From positions 1,674,001-1,738,000 of the forward strand of contig NZ_JADEXS020000001.1 in NCBI RefSeq assembly GCF_015207005.2: 64,000 nucleotides of DNA, in the 5' to 3' direction. A program made the position numbers and the translations under genes. Below are positions 1 to 7,124 of the stretch, piece by piece. Source of the DNA: Desmonostoc muscorum LEGE 12446 (GTDB taxonomy: Bacteria > Cyanobacteriota > Cyanobacteriia > Cyanobacteriales > Nostocaceae). The notes beneath the pieces are model-generated. The model had not been told where the DNA came from. It ran no database searches and was given only the letters and a program-made list of their open reading frames with translations. The first letter of the stretch is position 1, and every line of letters starts with the position of its first letter.

Positions 1-2
1 AC

Positions 3-881
3 ATTGATGAAGGCTTTGAAGAAAATCCATACGAAATCCTGCGTAAAAGCCTTGCCCCTAAATATCAGAACCTACCACCAGAAGATATTGAACAAATATT
101 GCAAGATTCTTTTTTAAGAAATGTTTCCCCTGAAGACGCAGAGGACTTCTTTAGGGATCTGGGACGATTTGTTTCAAGTCCTGTAGTAGGCCAAGTTGCT
201 TCAGTTGCTTTACCTATAGCTGGTACAGTAGTTGGCACAGCAGTTGGTGGTCCTGTGGGAGGAGCATTGGGGGGCGCAATTGGTTCTAGTGCAGGTAAAG
301 CAATTGGTTCAGCAACAGCTTCGAGGCAATCACCAACTACAACACAATCACCAACTGCAACACCACTGCAAAAGCCTAAACAACAAGTCTTGCAACCCCC
401 ACGAAGGCAGACATCAGGAGCTTCTGGTGCAGCATCTCAACTCATTGGGCTAATTTTTCAGCCCCAAGTGCTTCAAGCTCTATTGGCAATGACGATGGGT
501 TCTGCTGGAAGACAAAACATAGCAGTCGGAGGCAAGGAAGTTCCAGTAGCAGCATTTGCAAATCTTCTTGGGACTTTAGCCAATCAGGTGGCAGTAGAAT
601 ATAACGGTGCTTCCATTTACAATGGTGAAGACATTCCCCGCTACTTGACAGACTCTGAGGGAGAGTTTTTAGTTGATCCAGCCGTTCCTGAGCAGCGAGC
701 TGCTGCTTTGCTGAAGTTGCTACAAGAGTCTTATCAAGAGCAATTAGTCGAAAAGGTTTCCCAGCGCAAATCTAATCATACATCCCGTCAACAGACTTTG
801 CTGATGGAAATCGATGAGATGTATGATGCCTTGGACCTTGCCGAACTGTATGCGGGCTATGAAACTTGGGAGGAGGATTAA
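3..881 (+). CDS. Glycine-zipper membrane-type protein, 5' end outside the window
   Basis: The frame is open from base 3, with no stop between the window edge and the TTG at 99, so the true start lies upstream. The visible N-terminal part is acidic and helical. It is followed by a hydrophobic Gly/Ala-rich segment (bases about 180-310) with repeated GxxxG spacing, such as GTVVGTAVGGPVGGALGG, typical of glycine-zipper membrane or oligomerising helices. A Pro/Gln/Thr-rich linker and a helical C-terminal domain follow. The stop at 879-881 abuts the GTG of the next gene, indicating translational coupling. I do not recognise the family. The context (PASTA protein, subtilase, peptidoglycan hydrolase downstream) suggests an envelope-associated or pore-like role, which is inference. 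Confidence 0.75.
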   Translation: MDEGFEENPYEILRKSLAPKYQNLPPEDIEQILQDSFLRNVSPEDAEDFFRDLGRFVSSPVVGQVASVALPIAGTVVGTAVGGPVGGALGGAIGSSAGKAIGSATASRQSPTTTQSPTATPLQKPKQQVLQPPRRQTSGASGAASQLIGLIFQPQVLQALLAMTMGSAGRQNIAVGGKEVPVAAFANLLGTLANQVAVEYNGASIYNGEDIPRYLTDSEGEFLVDPAVPEQRAAALLKLLQESYQEQLVEKVSQRKSNHTSRQQTLLMEIDEMYDALDLAELYAGYETWEED

Positions 882-1430
882 GTGGTGAATAGCCTCAATT
901 CCCTTCTGCTCCAAGCGCTCACTGCATCTGGTTCCAGTAGTGAGCTATCCGTAAAAGACCTGTTGCTCTCTCAGTTAGAAGAGACAGACCCGACAATGGC
1001 ACTGCTCTTAAACTATTTGACTCAGAGAGAAACAGAACAATCTGAAAGTGAGCTTTTTGACGAGGACGACATAGACTTAGACCTACCTCAAAGTATGCGG
1101 GAGTCAGAAAAGGCTCAAGCGCAAGAGGAAAGAGTAAAAGCGTTTAATCATCTTCGTCAGACGGTAAATGATATGTATGCCGAACTAGAGGAAATGCGGG
1201 CAAGAAATGACGATCTTGCTGCGGCTTTGGGAGCCTGTTACCTGTGTTGGGGTGAAGATTCACGGTGCAAAATTTGTGGCGGGAATGGTCACCCCGGCTC
1301 TTTTGAAATTGACAAAGAGCTTTTCGCAGAGTTTGTTATTCCAGCTGTATATCGCCAGAAGCAGGAAAGCATGGCTCGTCGTTCCTCTAGGAATACTAGA
1401 ACGCGCACATACTCTAATTACGAACCCTAA
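882..1430 (+). CDS. Hypothetical protein with coiled coil and Cys4 zinc knuckle
   Basis: A 182-residue protein. Two adjacent GTG codons (882 and 885) could start it. A purine-rich GGGAGGAGG at about 868-876 fits either, and the previous gene's stop is immediately adjacent. Residues about 55-115 are charged and predicted helical. They lead into C119-x2-C122-x6-C129-x2-C132 followed by GGNG, which resembles a zinc ribbon or one half of a DnaJ-type zinc finger. The C-terminus is Arg/Ser-rich. No enzyme motif is visible. Its place between the glycine-zipper protein and the Leu/Gly-tailed protein suggests a structural or adaptor part of the same module. Function unknown. Confidence 0.75.
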   Translation: MVNSLNSLLLQALTASGSSSELSVKDLLLSQLEETDPTMALLLNYLTQRETEQSESELFDEDDIDLDLPQSMRESEKAQAQEERVKAFNHLRQTVNDMYAELEEMRARNDDLAAALGACYLCWGEDSRCKICGGNGHPGSFEIDKELFAEFVIPAVYRQKQESMARRSSRNTRTRTYSNYEP

Positions 1431-1447
1431 TAAAAGGAGATAACGAT

Positions 1448-2089
1448 ATGTCTAGCAACGGTCAAATCATAGAAGATCTAGATAGTCTCGAAGATATTCT
1501 TGAGGACTATGAGTATGATGAGAGCGATGAGAGTGATGAAAGCGATGAGAGCGACCTGACAGAGCGGCGGCGTGGTCGCCGCTGGAATCGACCCCGAACA
1601 GCATCTGGGGGGCCTTACTCCCAGCCTCGCGCGGGACAGTATGTGAGTCAGACTCAATTTCAAGCAGCTCTAGCGCGGGTTGGCTCGCAAATTAAAACAA
1701 ATTCCAGTGCAATCAAAACAGTCAATGCTCGCGTTAATACAGTCAGTGCTGAACAAACTCGTCAAGTGGGAGCGCTGAAAAAGGAAATAGCTGAACGCAA
1801 GAAGCAAGATCAGATCCTCAAACGCGATGTGCGTCAGAAGCTCGATCTGCTCGTTCTTTTGCCTTTGCTAATCAAACCCAGTACTAAAGAAATCAACGTC
1901 ACAAATGCAGATGGCACAACTGAAAAGGTAACTGTGCTAGTAGAGTCAAACGATACCCTCAGCACGTTACTTCCACTTTTGCTGCTTGGTGGTCTCGGCG
2001 GTGGTGACGGACTAGGAGGCACAGGAGGTACAGATAGTAATTCTTTGCTTCTCATCCTGGCACTTAGCGGTGGTCTAGGCAAGAAGTAA
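1448..2089 (+). CDS. Hypothetical protein: acidic head, coiled coil, Leu/Gly-rich hydrophobic tail
   Basis: A 213-residue protein starting at an ATG preceded by a strong AAAAGGAGA ribosome site (1433-1441). The N-terminus is acidic with a short Asp-Glu-Ser tandem (about residues 24-36), then an Arg-rich patch. Residues about 65-140 look like a coiled coil (regular Val/Ile/Leu spacing, AEQTRQVGALKKEIAERKKQ). The last 50 residues are Leu-rich and Gly-rich (LLPLLLLGGLGGGDGLGG, then LLLILALSGGLGKK) and probably insert in or lie on membranes. The tail resembles the hydrophobic start of the protein encoded at 2278. No known domain recognised. It lies 17 bases after the zinc-knuckle gene, so probably in the same operon. 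Confidence 0.75.
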   Translation: MSSNGQIIEDLDSLEDILEDYEYDESDESDESDESDLTERRRGRRWNRPRTASGGPYSQPRAGQYVSQTQFQAALARVGSQIKTNSSAIKTVNARVNTVSAEQTRQVGALKKEIAERKKQDQILKRDVRQKLDLLVLLPLLIKPSTKEINVTNADGTTEKVTVLVESNDTLSTLLPLLLLGGLGGGDGLGGTGGTDSNSLLLILALSGGLGKK

Positions 2090-2097
2090 GTAAGCAG

Positions 2098-2206
2098 GAC
2101 TTACGCACTCAGATCCCCTAACCTCCTTTTTAAGGGGCTTTAAAACTTCCCCCAATTCATCGGGGGGCTAGGGGATATCTAGATTTCAGGCTTCGGTGCG
2201 TAAGTC
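2098..2206. repeat. MITE-like imperfect palindromic element
   Basis: The ends carry GACTTACGCA and its exact complement TGCGTAAGTC (2098-2107 and 2197-2206). An inner pair also matches (AGATCCCCTAACC against GGCTAGGGGATATCT), so most of the 109 bases can fold into a long hairpin. Elements with this GACTTACGCA end are common non-coding repeats in Nostoc-type genomes. It lies just downstream of the stop at 2089. Confidence 0.6.
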
Positions 2207-2222
2207 TTATAAGTAAGTTACA

Positions 2223-2270
2223 GGGGAGTTATGTATACTTTGGCATTCTCCCCGCCTAATTTTTTCGGGG
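2223..2270 (+). promoter_or_regulatory. Two mutually exclusive small hairpins in the 5' leader of the PASTA gene
   Basis: GGGGAG (2223-2228) can pair with CTCCCC (2248-2253). The same C-run with its neighbour, CCCCG (2250-2254), can instead pair with CGGGG (2266-2270) just before the ATG at 2278, across a loop containing TTTTTT. The first form resembles the terminator after chlB (17716-17755), with which it shares GGAGTTATGTATACT. It may be a terminator of the upstream genes, or an attenuator-like switch. This is inference from base pairing only. Confidence 0.35.
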
Positions 2271-2277
2271 AAAAGCA

Positions 2278-2892
2278 ATGAATAATCGTGGGCTTTTGTT
2301 GGCTCTAATCCTCAGCAGAGATATTGAAGATCCGCAAGCTCGAACGCAGCTTTTGCTTTCGGGAAACCTGCTAGGTTCTTCTCCCATTGGTCTGCTCTTG
2401 CTAGTAATATTAGCAAATCGCGCTCAATCCCAGCCTTCCGTTCCAGATGTTAAAGTACCAAAAGTGACTGGAGAAAGTGTCTTAAAGTCAGCAGACCTTT
2501 TGCCAAAAGCTTTGAAAATGCAAATTCAAGAACTTTCTAACGACCCAAGGGATCTTTCAATAGCACTCCAAAGCCCCAGTGCTGATTCCTTCGTTAGACC
2601 TGGCAGCACGGTAACGCTGTTTGTCAAAACCAACTCCCAGCAGTTAACACATGTTACAGTACCTGATGTTGTTGAACTCCCCTTTGAAGAAGCGCGGGAA
2701 CAACTTCAAGACAACAATTTGAGACCTGAAGTTATAGAACCACAGTCTTTTAACGTAGATAAACATAGAAAGACTAAAGTTAGAAAGCAAGAACCGGGTG
2801 CTAATAAGAGTGTTCCTTTGGGAAGCACTGTATGGCTGACGCTAGTTAGCGACATAGAGACATTTCCAGCTGATACTTCACTTCCTCGGTAA
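2278..2892 (+). CDS. PASTA-domain protein with hydrophobic N-terminus
   Basis: A 204-residue protein. The N-terminal 50 residues contain two hydrophobic stretches (LLLALILS and IGLLLLVILANRAQ), probably a membrane anchor. Two PASTA-like modules follow. The first is degenerate (about residues 56-118, ending RPGSTVTLFVK). The second is clear (about 123-194): VPDVVELPFEEAREQL, then a KxRKQEPGANKSVPLGSTVWLTLV ending. PASTA domains bind uncrosslinked peptidoglycan or beta-lactam-like ligands outside the cell. In this context the protein could tether the neighbouring hydrolases to the wall. There is no kinase domain, unlike classic PASTA kinases. Confidence 0.8.
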   Translation: MNNRGLLLALILSRDIEDPQARTQLLLSGNLLGSSPIGLLLLVILANRAQSQPSVPDVKVPKVTGESVLKSADLLPKALKMQIQELSNDPRDLSIALQSPSADSFVRPGSTVTLFVKTNSQQLTHVTVPDVVELPFEEAREQLQDNNLRPEVIEPQSFNVDKHRKTKVRKQEPGANKSVPLGSTVWLTLVSDIETFPADTSLPR

Positions 2893-2976
2893 CGTTTTAG
2901 CAGTTTTAATCATCGATCAAGTTAGTTGTAGTTTGTTAGTTAAACACTCTCAGTGATGTGTTGAGGAGGTTAAACT

Positions 2977-5900
2977 ATGGACCCTGCCCTTTGGGAATTG
3001 TTAGGCGAAGGGGATAACCAAGATGAGGTTGCAGCGATTATCCGGTTGAAACAGCCGGGGCTTGTGCCTGAAGGAGTGCGCCTGGTTTCCCAGTTCGGTA
3101 ACATTGCAACCTGCCGTTTGCGACGGGGTGCAATTTTGGAGGTTAGGGCAGATGAAGCGGTTGTGAGCTTTAAAGCTCCTCGGCTGTTGACTACTGAACC
3201 GGAAGTGGACGTGGAAGAGGTTGAGGAAATTCTCTCTGAATCCGCGTCTAGGATAGATGAGCGCCGTCCTTCATCTGAGGAAGTGACGGGACGAGGTGTC
3301 GTAGTAGGTGTTGTAGATTGGGGGTTTGATTTTGCTCACCCCGAATTTTGTAAGGCGGATGGTTCCACGAGAATACTTGCTTTATGGGATCAGCGATCGC
3401 GCCCTCAACAAAAGCCTCCTTATCCCTACAGTTACGGTGTTGTTCATACCCCAGAGGCAATCAATCGGGCACTAGCAGCCAAAAATCCCTACCTTGCTCT
3501 TGGTTACCATCCAGGGGATATCGATCCGGGTGGCGAAGGAACTCATGGAACCCATGTCGCCAGTATTGCGGCGGGTAACGGTCGAGGTGGAGGCCCAGTG
3601 GGAATCGCTCCTGATGCTGACTTGGTGTTTGTCCACATGGCAACCATCGGTTCCGAAAATAGTGCTAATTTGGGCAGTTCGGTGTCTCTGTTGGAAGCAA
3701 TAGATTTCATTGCTAAAACAGCAGGCGATCGCCCTTGGGTAATCAACCTCAGTATGGGGCGACACGGAGAACAACACGACGGCACAACATTAGTAGAGCA
3801 AGGTCTGGATGCAGCAGTAAGTGCAGCACCGGGTCGAGCGATTATCCAGAGCGCAGGCAATTACTTTGACCGTCACATCCATACTCAAGGACAAATCCGC
3901 CCTGGCGAAGCTAAAACATTTGTTTGGCTGGTGGATGCGGCAGATGTGACACCCAATGAGCTAGAGGTTTGGTACTCAGGTAAGGACATTTTCGCTGTTG
4001 AATTGCACGCTCCTAATGGATTGTTATCTCAGCGTGTTGCCCTGGGCGACCAAGCCAACCTCAAAATCAAAGGGCAGGTAGTGGGAAGCATCTATCACCG
4101 AGGACACGAACCCAACACCCTAGATAACCAAATCAACATTTTTCTCTATCCCAGTGCGCCTCCTGGAGCTTGGAAAGTCACACTGATTGCTATAGATGTG
4201 GTAGATGGGCGATTCAATGCCTGGATTGAACGGGATGTGGCTCTGCCCCACTGCCAGTCACGATTTCGTGCAGAAGACGCAGTGAATACTTGCACCACAG
4301 GTACTATCTGTAATGGCTTCCGTACAATCGCTGTAGGTGCGTATAATTCCCATTCTTCGGAGCGGGAGATAGCGGGATTCAGCAGTGCTGGGCCTACCCG
4401 CGATGGTCGTACTAAGCCGGATCTCGCAGCCCCTGGTGTATCGATTTTGGCAGCTAAATCTGCCCCTCGTCGTTCTCAAGCTGAGACTTCACTGCTCACG
4501 CGCAAGTCTGGAACCAGTATGGCAGCTCCCCACGTAACAGGGACAGTTGCTCTGATGTTTGAGGCTGCTGGGCGACCCTTACCCATTGAAGAAACTCGTA
4601 ACTTACTGCTTGTCAGTACCCAAAAGGCAGCATCAGAAGAAGACCTCTTTCGTATAGGCAGTGGCTACTTAGACATTGAGAAAGCTGTGGATGCTGTGCG
4701 TAATATTGGTAAAGCCAAAACACAACCGCAGATAGAAAAAAAGTTGGGCCAATTCGCTCCCAGCAAAGCAGCAAAACAGTCTGCACGGGAAGATATTCAA
4801 GCCTTTGAGACAAGAGTGGCCCAGGAACCAAGCAATGAAGTTTATGCTGTCAATGCAGATGTAATAAACATTAACGATACGATCGCTGATTTTGAAACCC
4901 AGGCAGAGGAGCCAGAGTGCTGTGGAGGATACGAAGCAGATTCCGAGGCTACTGTGACAAGTAATCAGGAGAAGTTTATTGTTGAAAACGAGCCGATAGC
5001 CGGGGTTGGATGGAGAGAACAACAAGGAGCGGCAATGAGCGAGTTGAGGATTAATGTTGTGAATCCAGATGTAACGGATATTAACGATGCGGTCATCGAC
5101 TCTAGATATCAGACAGATGAATCAGAATGGTGTGGAGGGTATGAGGCAGACTCCAATGCTGCGATCGCAAATGAAGATATATGGTCTGCTACCGATACCC
5201 AAGAGTCCAACGGCAACGGCAAATGGTATAAAACCCCCAGTAGAGTAGAGAATCTTAACCTGCAACTAGTGGATTGGGCAGATGAAGCGATCGCTATTGA
5301 AGAAGGCGATCGGACTTCGGGTGGTGTCATTCACCAGATTCTTTCTAAAGCGGGAATCGCAGAAAACTTAAATCCCACAAAAAAAGGAGCAATGCTATCA
5401 CCAGCAGAGATTTTTGATGCCTTTACATCTAAACGTAGCCCTAACTTACGACGGCACTTAACCCAATTTTTTGAAGTCGTAGCTACTCCAGGGGAATCTC
5501 TATCTCAATCGCTTCAGGCTGGCGATCTGCTGATCCGAAGAGCTTTGGGAGAAGGCAAGTTAGCGCACGTAGCTGTAATTGCTGAGTCAGAAATTCGGGC
5601 CCACGAGCAAGCATTAACAAAAGGATTGCAGCCAGAGGTAAATCACCAAGGGTGGTATGTGCAAGTCGTAGAAGGTGGCTCTGTGCCCCACAACCGCGCC
5701 CACGGTTTTGCTCGCAGACTTCTAGATAGCAACGGCAGATTGCCTTATGACCAGTTAGTAGTTCGTCCGATCCACCAAATTGACAGTATCGCCACTCAAG
5801 AATCTGTCATCCCATCTTTTGATTTTGCACAAGAAACCAACAAACGATTTATCATCGCCCTTAGCAATCGCAATGTTTGGAACTTAAATAATCCCACTCG

Positions 5901-7041
5901 CACTCGATTTTATCTAGACTACTGGGATAGACATCATGAAATTCCTTGGGCATTTTTAGCTCATTTAGTTTCCAGAAATGCTGGTTATCAAATGAGCGAT
6001 CTCTTACGTTACCAGGATTACCTAAACTTAGCTCTATCGTTTACTTCTCCTACAAGCATAATTACCAAACCTGTTATTGATTGGCTAGAAAAAAAACTTT
6101 CTCTTCCTGGTATTGGTTTACCACTGAGCGTAGCGCTTCTTCAGCAAGTGTTCCGGTTTTTAGAAGCAGGAAACTTTTTAATTTTTCACGATGTTTTCCC
6201 CCAACTAATAGCCTATGAAGTAGCGAAGGAAGTTTTCTTTTTGACTCAAGATGTGACAGGTAGCATGAAAGCATTCGACTACCTCACAGGTGAAGGTGTA
6301 GATCTACAAATTATTAATCAGTGGAAGCAATTTTTTACTAAGGCGATACGCAAAAGTTTTTGGCAAGGTCAGCCCGATCGCGTCATTGAAAACGATCCAG
6401 ATGTCATTACACTGACCTATGCTCTGATTGTAAATGAACAGAACTACATTGAAGACAGGCTTTTAAAGCCCATAGCCGGAATTCCTGAGTACGTACCTTT
6501 CCAGAAACCAATAAGTGTTCTCTTCAAAATTAGTCAAGCTTTAGAACTCACGAAACTCATTTTTCCAAAAGCAAAAGCATCTTCCCCTTCTGTCCCCGCA
6601 GAATTTTTGATCCATACTGTTGGTGATTTTAATAATTTACAGATTCGGATTGACACAGGACGCAAATTGTACTTTAGCATTGCGATCAAAGACCCAAGTA
6701 GAGGTGAAGATATCAAACGATGGGTTAAAACCAAAATCCATGATGGCTCTCGACAGAATTATGATCCTGTCCATTACAGCGTGAAGTCTGTAGCAGCGGC
6801 TGCACTTGATCGTAAGCTTTCAAGCCCACTCATTCCTACTGGCCCCTTACCAAGCTGGCCTGGGCCACCTCCATCAACAGTGCGTACTTGGTCAACTATC
6901 CGCCCTGGGTTCGGGTCTTCCTTAGGACTTCTGCCAATCGATGCTTTCGTCTCCCCTGAAGGAGAAATTCAATCTGGTGGTTCTAGTCGCAAACCAGTGG
7001 AAACTGTTGATGGAAAATTACTTTCAAAAATTTTGTTTTAA
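2977..7041 (+). CDS. Giant multidomain S8 (subtilisin-like) serine protease
   Basis: A 1354-residue protein; GAGGAGG lies 6-8 bases before the ATG. The subtilase core spans about residues 100-580. Catalytic Asp114 is in VVDWGFDF, His190 in GTHGTHVAS, oxyanion Asn295 in SAGN, and Ser514 in GTSMAAPH. A jelly-roll-like insert lies between Asn295 and Ser514. Two copies of a 70-residue module follow, each with a DVxxIND start and CGGYEADS (Cys649 and Cys719). Next comes a region (about 760-945) with GDLLIRR, HVAVIAES and VVEGGSVPHNRAHGFARR, resembling an NlpC/P60-like papain fold. The last 400 residues (from about 955) resemble DUF2515/YppC (TRTRFYLDYWDRHHEIPWAFLAHLVSRNAG, EQNYIEDRL), recalled from memory. 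No Sec signal is visible. The N-terminal 100 residues may be an inhibitory or targeting prodomain. Confidence 0.85.
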   Translation: MDPALWELLGEGDNQDEVAAIIRLKQPGLVPEGVRLVSQFGNIATCRLRRGAILEVRADEAVVSFKAPRLLTTEPEVDVEEVEEILSESASRIDERRPSSEEVTGRGVVVGVVDWGFDFAHPEFCKADGSTRILALWDQRSRPQQKPPYPYSYGVVHTPEAINRALAAKNPYLALGYHPGDIDPGGEGTHGTHVASIAAGNGRGGGPVGIAPDADLVFVHMATIGSENSANLGSSVSLLEAIDFIAKTAGDRPWVINLSMGRHGEQHDGTTLVEQGLDAAVSAAPGRAIIQSAGNYFDRHIHTQGQIRPGEAKTFVWLVDAADVTPNELEVWYSGKDIFAVELHAPNGLLSQRVALGDQANLKIKGQVVGSIYHRGHEPNTLDNQINIFLYPSAPPGAWKVTLIAIDVVDGRFNAWIERDVALPHCQSRFRAEDAVNTCTTGTICNGFRTIAVGAYNSHSSEREIAGFSSAGPTRDGRTKPDLAAPGVSILAAKSAPRRSQAETSLLTRKSGTSMAAPHVTGTVALMFEAAGRPLPIEETRNLLLVSTQKAASEEDLFRIGSGYLDIEKAVDAVRNIGKAKTQPQIEKKLGQFAPSKAAKQSAREDIQAFETRVAQEPSNEVYAVNADVININDTIADFETQAEEPECCGGYEADSEATVTSNQEKFIVENEPIAGVGWREQQGAAMSELRINVVNPDVTDINDAVIDSRYQTDESEWCGGYEADSNAAIANEDIWSATDTQESNGNGKWYKTPSRVENLNLQLVDWADEAIAIEEGDRTSGGVIHQILSKAGIAENLNPTKKGAMLSPAEIFDAFTSKRSPNLRRHLTQFFEVVATPGESLSQSLQAGDLLIRRALGEGKLAHVAVIAESEIRAHEQALTKGLQPEVNHQGWYVQVVEGGSVPHNRAHGFARRLLDSNGRLPYDQLVVRPIHQIDSIATQESVIPSFDFAQETNKRFIIALSNRNVWNLNNPTRTRFYLDYWDRHHEIPWAFLAHLVSRNAGYQMSDLLRYQDYLNLALSFTSPTSIITKPVIDWLEKKLSLPGIGLPLSVALLQQVFRFLEAGNFLIFHDVFPQLIAYEVAKEVFFLTQDVTGSMKAFDYLTGEGVDLQIINQWKQFFTKAIRKSFWQGQPDRVIENDPDVITLTYALIVNEQNYIEDRLLKPIAGIPEYVPFQKPISVLFKISQALELTKLIFPKAKASSPSVPAEFLIHTVGDFNNLQIRIDTGRKLYFSIAIKDPSRGEDIKRWVKTKIHDGSRQNYDPVHYSVKSVAAAALDRKLSSPLIPTGPLPSWPGPPPSTVRTWSTIRPGFGSSLGLLPIDAFVSPEGEIQSGGSSRKPVETVDGKLLSKILF

Positions 7042-7124
7042 ACGCTTTCGCAGCAGAATATTTCGAGGATAAATTTAACTTCTTTGTACTCAATTACTAA
7101 TGAACTTGAGTCTAATTAAAGATT

